Assembly (NCBI GenBank): GCA_002270565.1 | Contig: NQMI01000048.1 | Coordinates: forward strand, 190,684-254,683 | DNA length: 64,000 bases | Direction: 5' to 3' | DNA from: Stenocarpella maydis | Taxonomy: Eukaryota > Ascomycota > Sordariomycetes > Diaporthales > Diaporthaceae | Shown: positions 21,076 through 30,649 of the stretch, piece by piece | Numbering within the stretch: position 1 is the first letter of the stretch | Layout: each line of letters begins with the position of its first letter | The notes under the pieces: generated by a model | What the model was told of the DNA's origin: nothing | Database searches by the model: none | Seen by the model: the letters and a program-made list of their open reading frames with translations, nothing else | Program-made: the position numbers and the translations under genes

Positions 21076-24000
21076 TCAATAAGCACCATCCCGCAATTCC
21101 CAGGCAGGCATGGGGCTGAGGCCAGGATCACTCATGCCGGACTGAATCACCGCATCTGCCACAAGCTCCAGCCCACCTAACTTCGCGCCCGACTCCTCCT
21201 GAGACCAGAGCGTGAGGGACACATGGTTCATTCCGTTGTAGTTGAGTATACCCTGCGGCACGGGGAACTTGGTCTGCGGGCCGAGGTTGTTTACTAGATA
21301 GAAGGCGAGGTCAGTGTACACTCGGGACGCCAGGACGTCCAAGGCATCGTTGGAGGGAGATATCGATACTCACCGTATTTGCCGAACTGGTACCCATTCA
21401 CAAATAACTGTACCCTGAAATCCGACGGCCGGCTTCCATCTGTGGATGTCGTATTGGCAAACACAAAGCTCAGCGGCACGTCCCAACCCCTGGGAATATC
21501 CAGCCCGAAGCTGGTGGCAAAGAACCCAACGCCCACGCCCTCAACCCCGTCCCCGATAGGGCTCCTGACGTCCCACTGGTCGCTCGGCGGGCGGGGGAGG
21601 TGGTACCCCTGGCGCTCCGCAAACAGCGCGCCCTCGTTCAGCGGCCCGCGGGCGGGGTCGAGGAACTGCTCGCCGCCCAGGTTGCCCGTGATCCTCCACC
21701 CAACGTCGGACTGCGGGTGCCCGGCGAGCGCGTAGTCGAGGATCCCGCGGGGCGTCTTCATCGCGTCCAGCCCGGGCCACCAGTTCGCCTCCTCGCCCAT
21801 GTGGTCGATCACGGCGGTGATGACGCAGTTGGCCCCCCGGGCGAGGCCCGCGGGGGGGAGGCCCAGCGTGTGGTTGTAACCGCCGGGGGTGCCGGCGCCG
21901 CTGAAGGAGCCAAGGTGGGTCGAGTTCAACCAGACCGAGTGGCCGAAGCCTGACCCGCCCTGGGTGGTCAGGTGGAGGGAGGACTCGTTGCCGCTTGCTG
22001 TGAAGTGCCCGCGGTAGATGAGGGAGCCGGTGTGGTATCCGTAGTCCCCGGAGATAAGAGAGGTCGGGGTCTTGAGCGTCAGCACGTTGCCCTGTTCGTC
22101 ACGGGCTGTGTTGCTGGTGCTGATTAGATCGGCCTTTGTCCACAGAGAGTCATCATAAGAGGCTTGTATCTCGGGTAGTGAGTCGATGTACTTCCACTCC
22201 AGGGCCGACAGCTCAGGGAGGTTGACACTGGGTGGTGAGTATGCAAGTGTCGCAGACAACCGGCCATTGGCCGACTTTACACTCGGGACCTTGGCGCCAT
22301 TGAAGTGGATATTGTTGGAGCCTGGGAGGCCGGCGATGATCTCAAGGGGGCTGGTGGTGTTAAGATCACCCGTAAGATACAAGGCAGTGCCTGACCTGGT
22401 GGCCGTCCGGAGGAGGTAACCTGCCTTTGCAATGACGGAGTCCTTGCTCGGGGCTGTGTAGTTGCCAGTTGGGGAGGCGGCCTCGAGTTCCAGGACCCAG
22501 TATTTGAAAGCCTCATTTCTCCATAGGAGATAGACATCCAGGTTGCTTCCGTAATGCACAACCTTTCGCTCCGGAGTGACCTCCCACTGCACAGCAACCG
22601 CAGAGCCAACAGTCCCGATCCTCACGGTGCTACTGTCACCCTCGATCGTGGGCCTGCCCAGTTTGGCGGGGAATGCGAACTCGTGTTTCTCCCCAGCGCC
22701 GGCGTACAGGATGAGCACGCGCTTGTCACCAGTGGCGCCGTGTGTATAGATATCTGCGGACGAATATACGAGGTTGTGTCCACCAACATCGTAGTCTGTG
22801 ACATGGAACTTGGAGTCCCTTCCGTTCAGTGTCAAGGTGCCGCCGAGCTGCGGGATCGTGACATTGCCGGCGCTGGTGGGGACACTGAACGTGTAGTCTG
22901 TCGACTCACGAGAGGTGTGGTCAGAGTGACGAACGACGTAGAAGTTGGTGGTACTGCCAAAGACGGGCGTCGTCGAAATCGCGCTTGTGTTAGTATAAGT
23001 CGTGTTGGTGAGGTTTCCGAGAGTCGCGTCGAGGTAGGCCGGAGATGCCTTGATGAACTGTGCCAGGAGCTTGGCCTCGACGTACTTCTCACGGACCAGA
23101 GTCCTATCCTCCTTGATCACTGCCCCGTAGTCGTAGGATGTGTACGCACCCGGCTGCCCCAAGTTGCCCCAGTTGGTTCCCCCATAGGCCATGTAACGGT
23201 TAAGGATGGTGGGACCAAAAGAGAGACTGTTCTTGTAAAATACCCGCTCAGCTTCAGGTCCGATCAAGGCGGCGCAGTCGTCTAGATCCCATGAGCCGCC
23301 CCAGTAGGCGATGGCACCGCCCTGGAATTCTGGAACTGCGTATGGCGTGTCCGGGCTCTGTTCCAGATGCAGCTGGCGGAAGTTTGTCGGAATCGCCCCA
23401 GCGGTCCAGTTGTCCGGTTGGCTGCAGGTCCAGCCGATTGGGTAGTTGTCATGGCCGTAGATATCTGGACCGCCGGGCTTTCCTGGGACGAACAGGCCGA
23501 TTGCCGAGGCCTCGTTGTTTATGAAAGGGACGACGATGCCAGCATCGCGGAAAAGCTTGTTTGTAGAGTCGATGTACTCGACGTCCGGCCACTTGACCCA
23601 GCTTTCACCGAATGTGTACTCATTCTCGGCCTGGAACGCGATGACTGGGCCGCCATTGGTGATCTGCGCCCCAGCAATGATTTTGCCGATCTGGGCAATG
23701 TAATTCTTGGTGGCGTCGACAAAGCTGCCGTTGGTTCGCAGCATGCCCTGTTCTCTCTGTAGCCAGCCAGGAAAGCCGCCTCCTGCCACCTCGGCATTGA
23801 TATAGGGCCCAGGCCGTGCCAGCAGGTAGAGTCCCACTTCCGAAGCGGCCTCGAACAATGGCTCCCAGGCGAAGACCCCATCTGCGCTGAATTCACCTGG
23901 ATTGCCCTCGTGCAGGCGCCAGTCGACGTAGAAGGACACGCCGGTGTAGCCCATAGCCTTGATCTTCTGCAGGATGTCTCGCCAGAGACCTGGGACCGGA

Positions 24001-24264
24001 AGCCTGAAGGGATGGAACTCGCCAGAGTAGAACACAATGCGCTCACCCCTGACGAACAGGGAGTGAGAGTCCCATGTCACCTGCATGATATCAGAACACG
24101 CGTCCGCAAGTCCGAGTCGTCAAGTCTCTCACCAGGTCTTGGAGGGCTTCACGTTTCCCGGGGTCGACGACATTGAGTTGTCTGCTTTGGGCGCTCGTGG
24201 CCAGGCCTCGAGCACAGCAATGCAGGGAAGCTAGGACGGCTGCAAGCCAGTGAAGTGATATCAT
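21076..24264 (-). CDS. lacA: Secreted beta-galactosidase, glycoside hydrolase family 35
   Basis: Three exons join in frame: 24264-24133, 24080-21374, 21293-21076 (introns of 52 and 80 bp), giving 1,018 residues, the usual length of fungal LacA enzymes. The first exon encodes a signal peptide (MISLHWLAAVLASLHCCARG). The catalytic domain starts near VTWDSHSLFVRGERI. Two glutamates sit where the family expects them: Glu198 in QAENEYTF (acid/base) and Glu295 in AVPEFQGG (nucleophile). The remaining two thirds match the beta-sandwich domains 2-5 of GH35, with many N-glycosylation sites (NXS/T). The enzyme cleaves terminal beta-galactosyl residues from pectic galactan, xyloglucan or lactose outside the cell. 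The start was taken at the ATG at 24264 because an upstream in-frame GTG is not a likely initiator. Confidence 0.93.
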
Positions 24265-24900
24265 CTCGGCCGTGATCACCTCGGGGCTCGAGGGTTGTGC
24301 GAGTGCAGAGGGGTGGGGATCGACTCATAATGTCAACGCGGCCTACGCGCGCACCTGCGTGCCTTTTATCATTTCTGGCCATGACCTGTTTCCAATGCGA
24401 GGCCCAGACCGAGCCAGCGGGGAAAGACATATCCGGCTATCATCTTTCGTGTGTTCCTAGAGTGCGCCTCCCTAGATGTGCTGGTCTACGTGGTTAGGTA
24501 ACGGGTTGACGCTCCGGGTAGCCGCGGTCAAGCACATGTTTCGTGACATCTGGGTGGTGGAATTATGGACTGCCGCGAACCGAAGCTTCTCCGCCCGATC
24601 GTCCCTGCAGGCTTCCCTGCACGATAAATCTGTACCCTGCCTAATATACTGGCAAGAGGATCTGTACCATCTCCAATTCTAGCGATCTGGATACCCTCGA
24701 AACACCTGGCAGGGGTTTGGGGTAAAGAAGCTACACTATTCATGCAGAATAGTTTTATAAACAGGATCTTAACATACCATATTCCTGAACTGATTTATTA
24801 TAATTCTAGTAATTAAAGGTTAGGTAAGGTTTACATACTAATAAATCAATGTAAACATTAAGAAAACTTTAATTTATAAGATGCTTAAAAAGTGGGCCTT
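24265..24900. other. Intergenic: beta-galactosidase promoter grading into AT-rich repeat
   Basis: The first 450 bases are ordinary upstream sequence of the GH35 gene. From about 24740 the DNA becomes AT-rich (AATTAAAGG, TATAAGATG words) and gene-free, consistent with RIP-degraded repeat. Confidence 0.5.
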
Positions 24901-25260
24901 CCCTTTAAGTATATAAGGGGCTTTTATAATAGCCATTAGTTTAAGTATGTAGAGGGCTGTTTCTTTAGGTATATAAAGGTTCTTGCTCTGGGTATATGGA
25001 GAGCCCTCCTCTGAGTATGTGGAGGGCATTTGTGAAAGTCCCTCCGTCCCCTGGGTATATGGAGGGCCCTACTGGGTGGCGTGGAGGGGGTTCGCCGGAG
25101 GAGCGAGCGGAGTGAGTGGTGAAGGCGAACCGCCTCCACGCCTATTCAAGCCGTAGGACCTAGATACTTAGACAAATAGCTCCCAGGGCCCCGGCAGGGG
25201 CTTTCCACCTGCTATTTAAATACAGAGTCTGTATGACTTCGATTACGGGAGACGTTGATG
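24901..25260. repeat. Hairpin repeat, copy B, with a 19-bp inverted repeat
   Basis: Four to five diverged GTATATGGAGGGC-type units (24915-25070) lead into an inverted repeat. Arm 25078-25096 (GGCGTGGAGGGGGTTCGCC) pairs with 25124-25142 with one mismatch, around a 27-base loop holding GAGCGAGCGGAGTGAGT. It is followed by CCGGCAGGGGCTTTCCAC at about 25191-25210. Loop and tail match the patch at 4150-4215, so this is a dispersed element. Its class is unknown. Confidence 0.65.
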
Positions 25261-25784
25261 GCATCCATCTGCCGTCCTAGGCGCCTCCCAAAGGTTGGGA
25301 TTCAGGAGACTCCTCCATCTCCTCCATCTTGGCCATTGCCTTGTCTACTACTTCAAGGACGTCTGGCTTTACCAAGATGAATACAGCTCAGTCATGCCGC
25401 ACCATGGCCAGGGTGATAGTGGGTTCAAGCTTTGCGAGAAGGTGTAAGCCATAATTCGTCTTGTTTCAATGTCCCATGGACATGGCCACACTGGGCTGGG
25501 TTAAGGGATTCGACAGCACCTGCTGAGCTCGGGCCTGATCCGATGGGGGTTTCTGTCTTGTCCCCAGACCTCTTGGCGTTGCTTTTCGCACGCATCACTG
25601 GGTTTTCCAGTGTCTTGACGCAAATGCGGAAAGATACTAATCACGACTTGCTTCGTTCTTGTGGGTGTTTTCATCGTGCTTGCGGTGTGAGAGTGTATGT
25701 ACCTAAGTAATTAGCTTCTTATCCGCATTAGGCGAGCACACATTTGGTCCGTCGCCATGGCCGTAAAATTATACCAGTTTTTCA

Positions 25785-25821
<37 letters not shown>

Positions 25822-26195
25822 CCCCATCAGTACCTCTTCCTTGAAGTGAATGCACTCGGCAGTTGAAAAGCGGCCTTCTGAATTCCTTCTCCCGCAAACC
25901 GTCAATTGATAGTGTTCAAGTTAAGTGTCGCTCAATTGAGGTAGATTAGACGTGTAAGTCCGTTGATGTTGCCCGTTGGGAATGATCCCTGTGGCTTATT
26001 ATAACAAGGAGGGTTCGACCCTGAGACGTTTCTTGACCCGCGTCATCCGATGGCTCGAACCTTGACTCGCACTCGGAGGACCTGAAAGGTGATGCATACC
26101 TACTCCAGTATTTTGGCCCTGCCGCAAACCACTACAGTCCATACATACCTAGGCACTAGGCAAAGGCGAGTTGAGGACGACACGGGCGCGCGACC
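25261..26195. other. Intergenic with a T32 tract
   Basis: No supported gene. A run of 32 T bases lies at 25790-25821. The sequence GGGTTCGACCCT near 26011 resembles a tRNA B box but has no matching A box or acceptor stem. The right end carries the promoter of the VOC gene. Confidence 0.5.
25790..25821. repeat. T32 homopolymer tract
   Basis: Thirty-two consecutive T bases flanked by CCTC and CCCC. This may be the A-tail of a minus-strand retroposed sequence or simple slippage; no element body is recognisable next to it. Confidence 0.95.
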
Positions 26196-26748
26196 ATGAC
26201 TCGTCGATATACCACCATCCAGCCCTCGCTGCCGGTCACGTCGGTTCCAGAGGCCTTGGAGTACTACACCGGCTGCCTCGGCTTCCGCCTAGCAGGCCGG
26301 GACGGAGACGACCACTGCTGGGTCCAGCTCGTGGACGACAGCAGTGTCTCGAAGTGGGATGCTGCTGTGAACATATACCTGCGCCGTAAGTGCGACTCGC
26401 CCATCATCACAGTGCAGAAGTGGCTGACGTTGCTGTCTGGGTGCGGAGGCCGAGGGTTTCCGGGCATCGACAACGATGTCCAGTTCGGCAAGGTCTATAT
26501 CCGGATCGAAGGGGACGATGGCGAGCTTGAGAAGCTGAGGGACACGATCAAGGCGAAGGGCGCACGGGTAAGGGGAGACATTGAGACCAAGCCCTGGGGC
26601 CTCAGGGACCTGACAGTCGAGGACGCTGACGGTGTAAGTGCCTGTTGTCTCGTCTGCACGGCAGGTGCTGGGCCCGGGGGCATCCATAACGGGCACTGTT
26701 CAGCTGACCTGTGCCCAGAATGTCATCGTCTTCAACCAGAGGGTGTAG
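26196..26748 (+). CDS. VOC-superfamily (glyoxalase/bleomycin-resistance fold) protein, about 134 aa
   Basis: Three exons. Exon 1 runs 26196-26385. Intron 1 starts GTAAGT at 26386 and ends at 26448 or 26454 (two in-frame acceptors, GGAG and CGAG; a CTGAC branch precedes both). Exon 2 ends at 26633. Intron 2 (26634-26718) begins GTAAGT and ends CCCAG, giving a C-terminus of DADGNVIVFNQRV that is typical of the family. The protein has one betaalphabetabetabeta unit pair, with PSLPVTSVPEALEYYTGCLGF at the start and GKVYIRIEGDD in the middle. Such proteins bind a metal and a small molecule, either as enzymes or as sequestering proteins for toxic compounds. The substrate cannot be read from the sequence. 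Unspliced reading would add a Cys/Gly-rich insertion foreign to the fold. Confidence 0.75.
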
Positions 26749-27136
26749 GAGTCCCAGGCGGCTTCCTGTGCTTGGCGATCTGTGCCGGTGACAAGCAGGG
26801 CACAGCCCTCGGGTGGACACACCATGTCGCCCGGAGGAGCCCCTCCCGGGCAGCGGGTGGGATTCGGCGAGGACTGCTGTTTCTGCTGCAAGAACCCCCA
26901 CGTACCTAGTGCAGGCAGGTAGTTACCCCGGCCATTACTACGATGTATAGTAAGCAGGTAGTAGCAGCTAGAGACTCGGTATTACCCCGCGCTGCCCCGC
27001 CATGTCGTGAGCCAGTACTTGAGCTGCGGTTTTCCCACGAGCCACCCACGCCCGACTCCCCAGCACAAGCCCTCACGCAGGTCCCCGTCGCCACCGTCTC
27101 GCGGCACCCGGTCCTCACAGCCACAGCACAGCAGCC
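26749..27136. other. Short intergenic region
   Basis: This is the 3' flank of the VOC gene and the pyrimidine-rich upstream region (CCCACG/CCGTCGCC tracts) of the dehydrogenase that follows on the same strand. No gene. Confidence 0.5.
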
Positions 27137-28114
27137 ATGAAGCTCCTCGTGCCCGCGCCCGAGTCGACCAGCAACTCGCTCGTGCTCGACACAAAGGCCA
27201 TCGAGGGCTTCCCCGTCGAGATCCACGCCTACAACGTCAAGGAGCCCATCCCCGAGGAGCTCGTCGACGCCCAGTTCCTGGTGGTCTGGACCAACTCGCC
27301 CGCAAACCTCAAGGACGCCGCCAGCCGCCTCAAGAACCTGAGATGGATCCAGTCGTGCGCCGCCGGCCCCAACGACGTCTTCGCCGCCGGCTTTGACCCC
27401 TCCATCACCCTGTGCACCGGCTCCGGCCTGCACGACCACACCGTCGCCGAGCACACCCTCGGCCTGCTGCTCACCGCCGCCCGCCGCTTCCACGAGATGC
27501 GCGACCACCAGCTCAGGTCCCAGTGGCCCCACCACCTCGGCGGGCCCCAGCCCGACCGCCCGAGGAACAGCTTCACCACCCTGCGCGACGCCAACATCAC
27601 CATCTGGGGCTTCGGCAACATCGCCAAGAAGCTGGCCCCCTGGCTCGTCTCCCTCGGCGCAAACGTGAGGGGCGTCGCCCGCAGCCCCGGCATCCGCGAC
27701 GGCTTCGAGGTCGTCGCCGAGGACCACATCGCCGACACCTTCAGCACCACCGACGCCCTGGTCATGATCCTCCCGGGCGACGACTCCACCAGGAACGCCC
27801 TCGGCAGGGAGAGGCTAGCCCTGCTGCCCAGCCACGCCTGGGTCGTCAACGTCGGCCGCGGCACCTGCATCGACGAGGACGCCCTCCACGACGCCCTGGT
27901 CAACAACAGGATTGGCGGCGCCGCCCTCGACGTCTTCGCCACCGAGCCCCTGCCCCACGACTCCAACCTGTGGCAGCTCCAGAACCTCTTCGTCAGCCCC
28001 CACGCTGCTGGCGGCCGGCCCCAGGGCGCAGAGGCGCTCATCGCCGACAACCTGCGCAGGTTCCTGGCTGGCCAGAAGCTGAGAAACGAGATCGCCATCC
28101 CGGGAAAGGCCTGA
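27137..28114 (+). CDS. D-isomer specific 2-hydroxyacid dehydrogenase, NAD(P)-dependent
   Basis: Single exon, 325 residues, the usual length for the family. The NAD-binding Rossmann motif is a variant, WGFGNIAKKLA (about 157-167), with G-x-G-x2-A in place of the more usual G-x-G-x2-G. The catalytic triad is Arg241 in NVGRGTCID, Glu270 in FATEPLPHDSNLW and His289 in SPHAAGG. It should interconvert a 2-keto acid and a D-2-hydroxyacid in the cytosol. The GHRP-like arrangement (no ACT domain) argues against phosphoglycerate dehydrogenase; glyoxylate/hydroxypyruvate reductase-like or an uncharacterised branch is more likely. Third-codon positions are almost all G or C, more so than in neighbouring genes, which also opens long spurious frames on both strands. 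The ATG lies directly after a CCACAGCACAGCAGCC leader. Confidence 0.9.
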   Translation: MKLLVPAPESTSNSLVLDTKAIEGFPVEIHAYNVKEPIPEELVDAQFLVVWTNSPANLKDAASRLKNLRWIQSCAAGPNDVFAAGFDPSITLCTGSGLHDHTVAEHTLGLLLTAARRFHEMRDHQLRSQWPHHLGGPQPDRPRNSFTTLRDANITIWGFGNIAKKLAPWLVSLGANVRGVARSPGIRDGFEVVAEDHIADTFSTTDALVMILPGDDSTRNALGRERLALLPSHAWVVNVGRGTCIDEDALHDALVNNRIGGAALDVFATEPLPHDSNLWQLQNLFVSPHAAGGRPQGAEALIADNLRRFLAGQKLRNEIAIPGKA

Positions 28115-28930
28115 GGGCGTCTGCCGGGGCCGTTGGGAAATGCCCTTGGCGGGCGCTACTTTGATATCCGATAGAGAATCAGCGGGGCGGGAAGTGCGCC
28201 AGGCTGGCTGTAGATCTGGCAATCAACTTTTGTGTGTACAAATGAGCAGATACCTCGTGTCATCTTGTCCTGCGCACTGTGATGGGATGGGCTAGCATTG
28301 GGCCTCAGCCCAGCTATCCAAGAGCCTGTCACGTCGGAGCCTTGTGTACATCGGTGGAGGTCTCGATGGGGGAGGAAGTGCTGCATGTCGTCTGTTCTGC
28401 TGCTGTGGTTTCCATTACTTGGCAATGCTCCGTATGGTGTTGATATCCCAAGAATGCGCCAAACATCCCAAGCTATCTGGACCAAGATTTATGGCAGGTT
28501 TGATTAGTACCGTACCACCCTCACTCATGAGTCATGGTAGAACTGACATGTGGGTTCACCCTGCTGTGGCTCATGCCTGAAGGCCTCCTTTCCTTTGAGC
28601 ATGTATCACTAAAGTCAGAGGGCTTTTATCTGTCATGCTCACAGATAAAGATACCGTATGATTACTTAAGCATCTACAAGGGCCAATTACTTATTCGTCC
28701 ACGGTGCTTGGATTTGCACATGTGCTACATATCTTAAGCCTCCTTGGGGATATTAGCTAGAATATTGCGGCCCTATATATGCTATGTATAGCAAACTTCG
28801 AGAAGCATGTGCAGTCTGTCGGAAATACCAACTTGTAGAAGGTATTTTGCGGTTATGAGAATGTTACTCAAAGCAGTCTGATAGTCTTACTTGATCTCGA
28901 AGGGACGAGGACCGATGGATACTGAGACGT
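28115..28930. other. Intergenic between convergent gene and pseudogene
   Basis: No supported gene or RNA. The composition shifts from GC-rich to moderately AT-rich towards the pseudogene. Confidence 0.5.
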
Positions 28931-30649
28931 CTAATGTCCTTGCCCTGAGCCGTCTTGTACAGCCAATACCGAGGATTTACCATCCATCTGCTCCAGAACT
29001 TGATCAAGGAGGGCTTTTGGGTCCCATGCCTGAATCTCCTCGGCCCGTCGGTTAACGAACCAATCCATCAGCATCTTCGACGGAGCATTAAGCAAATCGA
29101 GCCTTCCCTTATACCCTCCCATAGTATTCTCTCCCCGACACCTCTCGTCGAGGGTATCCCAAAAGTAGCTGTCCAGGAGGTTGAATTGAGCTATAGAAGT
29201 GGTAAGGGCAAATTCCTTCTGATCCTCGTCCCAGCGGTATTTCATCAGCTGAGAAAGCGGGAGCTCTTGTGCGATAGGTGTGGAGAGAGCCTGATCTTTG
29301 CTGGACCTTGAGCAAAGATGGTTGCCAAGCGGTCGGGATTTGTCATTGACTTGCAAATTTTCTTCCACCTTTTCAAGAGAGCAATTGGTATGCTCTCACC
29401 AGTTCGTGCCATTCCTTCAGGAAGTTGCCATGAGGGTTGTTGTCTTCTTCCTCCACATTTTCAGTGTTGCAAAACAACTCCTTTTGGTCCGGTATGCCTC
29501 GATCAGCATCTGAATGAGCATCTGAATCGGCATCTGAATCAGCATCCTCGCCGATGAGCTTGTCCATAGCCTCGAGAAGTCACCACCAAGGAGGGTTGGA
29601 GTAATACGTCTCAGGAGCAAAACACGTGAACTCCCAGTCAACAACTCCTCCTACCGCTCCGTTTTCGTCCAGTAAGACACTCTCTGGGCGGAATTCATCC
29701 CCCCATAATCTAAAAATCTCACGGGGCTGGCCTGACTGCGCTGGCTGCCTTCCACGCACGATGTTTCGCACAAGGTGGCGAACAACAAATTTATTTCGAC
29801 AGTCTTCCGCCGATCCTATGAACTTGTCGTTCATGAATAGCAGTCCTTCAACATGCATATCCGCTGCGTCTTGAAGATATTCCTTTGATGACGAGTAAAT
29901 TTTGTCGCGAGGGGGGGAGAACAGTGGCAGGAACGCTGCAGTTGACGACCTGGCAGGTGGTATTATGCGGAAGAGGTGCCGAAGTAACTGCGCACTTGCC
30001 GCCTTCCAGCATTCCAAGGGAGCCGATCCTGTCTGGGCTGAGATCTTAAAGCTGTAATGAGATATCGGCCATTTTCTGGTAGAGATATTCCCGTTTCCCA
30101 GATTCGGGTACGGAAGGAATCTTAGAGTCGGGGTCTTCAAGTGCCCGGCCAATAGTAGTAGCATGAGGGATATAGTCCATGATTATAAAGGGCACGTGGA
30201 GGCGGGTCGGATTTTCCGCGGCTGTTCCCCAGTGGTAAATGTGTGGCACCGGGATGCTAGTGTGGTCGGCGATGTAGCGAATAGTTGCAACTTCAGCCTT
30301 GACCTTGTCATCGGGGTAAACACTAAACCCCCGGAGTTGGAAATCTGAAGAGGACAATCCCATCGTCAAATATTATCTCGATGTTGAAATCGTATGAGCC
30401 GAACTTCCAGGGATCTCCGAGCCTGGGATTTGCTCCAGGTCGGTCCTTGCAAACAAAGTCCATCACACTTTGGCGAAGCAGGTGGAAATCACCGTGCTCG
30501 GTGTAGAAGAAGTAGTGGATGAAAGTGCCAACCCAAGCGTCACTGATGGCCTGCTGTATGATTCCGGGTCCGTGAACGGAGTCTGGTTGATATGCCTCCA
30601 AGGCCTTTTGTACGTTGTCGTCCGTGTTTACGCGGAAGTATGAGCCCAT
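28931..30649 (-). pseudogene. APH/ChoK-type phosphotransferase pseudogene
   Basis: The trace of an aminoglycoside phosphotransferase-fold kinase, a family large in fungi and mostly of unknown substrate. It starts MGSYFRVNTDD at 30649 and shows VLFRFPTPG, then KAEVATIRYIADHTSIPVP, FIIMDYIPHATTIG, GVVDWEFTCFAPE (metal-binding Asp of the DWE motif) and a C-terminal helix region with LTTSIAQFNLLDSYFWDTLDE. Lesions: a 7-base insertion or duplication at 30317-30328 (GTTTAGTGTTTA on the coding strand); a TAA at 30046-30048; a frameshift at a C7 run (coding strand; 29911-29917); a TGA at 29580-29582; and a further frame change near 29373. The segment 29505-29560 carries 12-base repeats encoding Ala-Asp-Ser-Asp units. 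No set of standard introns removes all lesions. Confidence 0.75.

Noticed and set aside
22554..23285. Long plus-strand open frame (243 codons) opposite the beta-galactosidase
   Set aside because: Mirror of a GC-rich coding sequence; the minus strand carries a complete GH35 enzyme with catalytic residues, and the opposite frame has no domain.
26008..26020. GGGTTCGACCCT resembling a tRNA B box
   Set aside because: No A box, no acceptor stem pairing and no anticodon arm at suitable distances.
26906..28222. Several long open frames on both strands around the D-2-hydroxyacid dehydrogenase
   Set aside because: They are Arg/Pro- or Gly/Val-rich shadows caused by almost exclusive G/C at third codon positions of the real gene.
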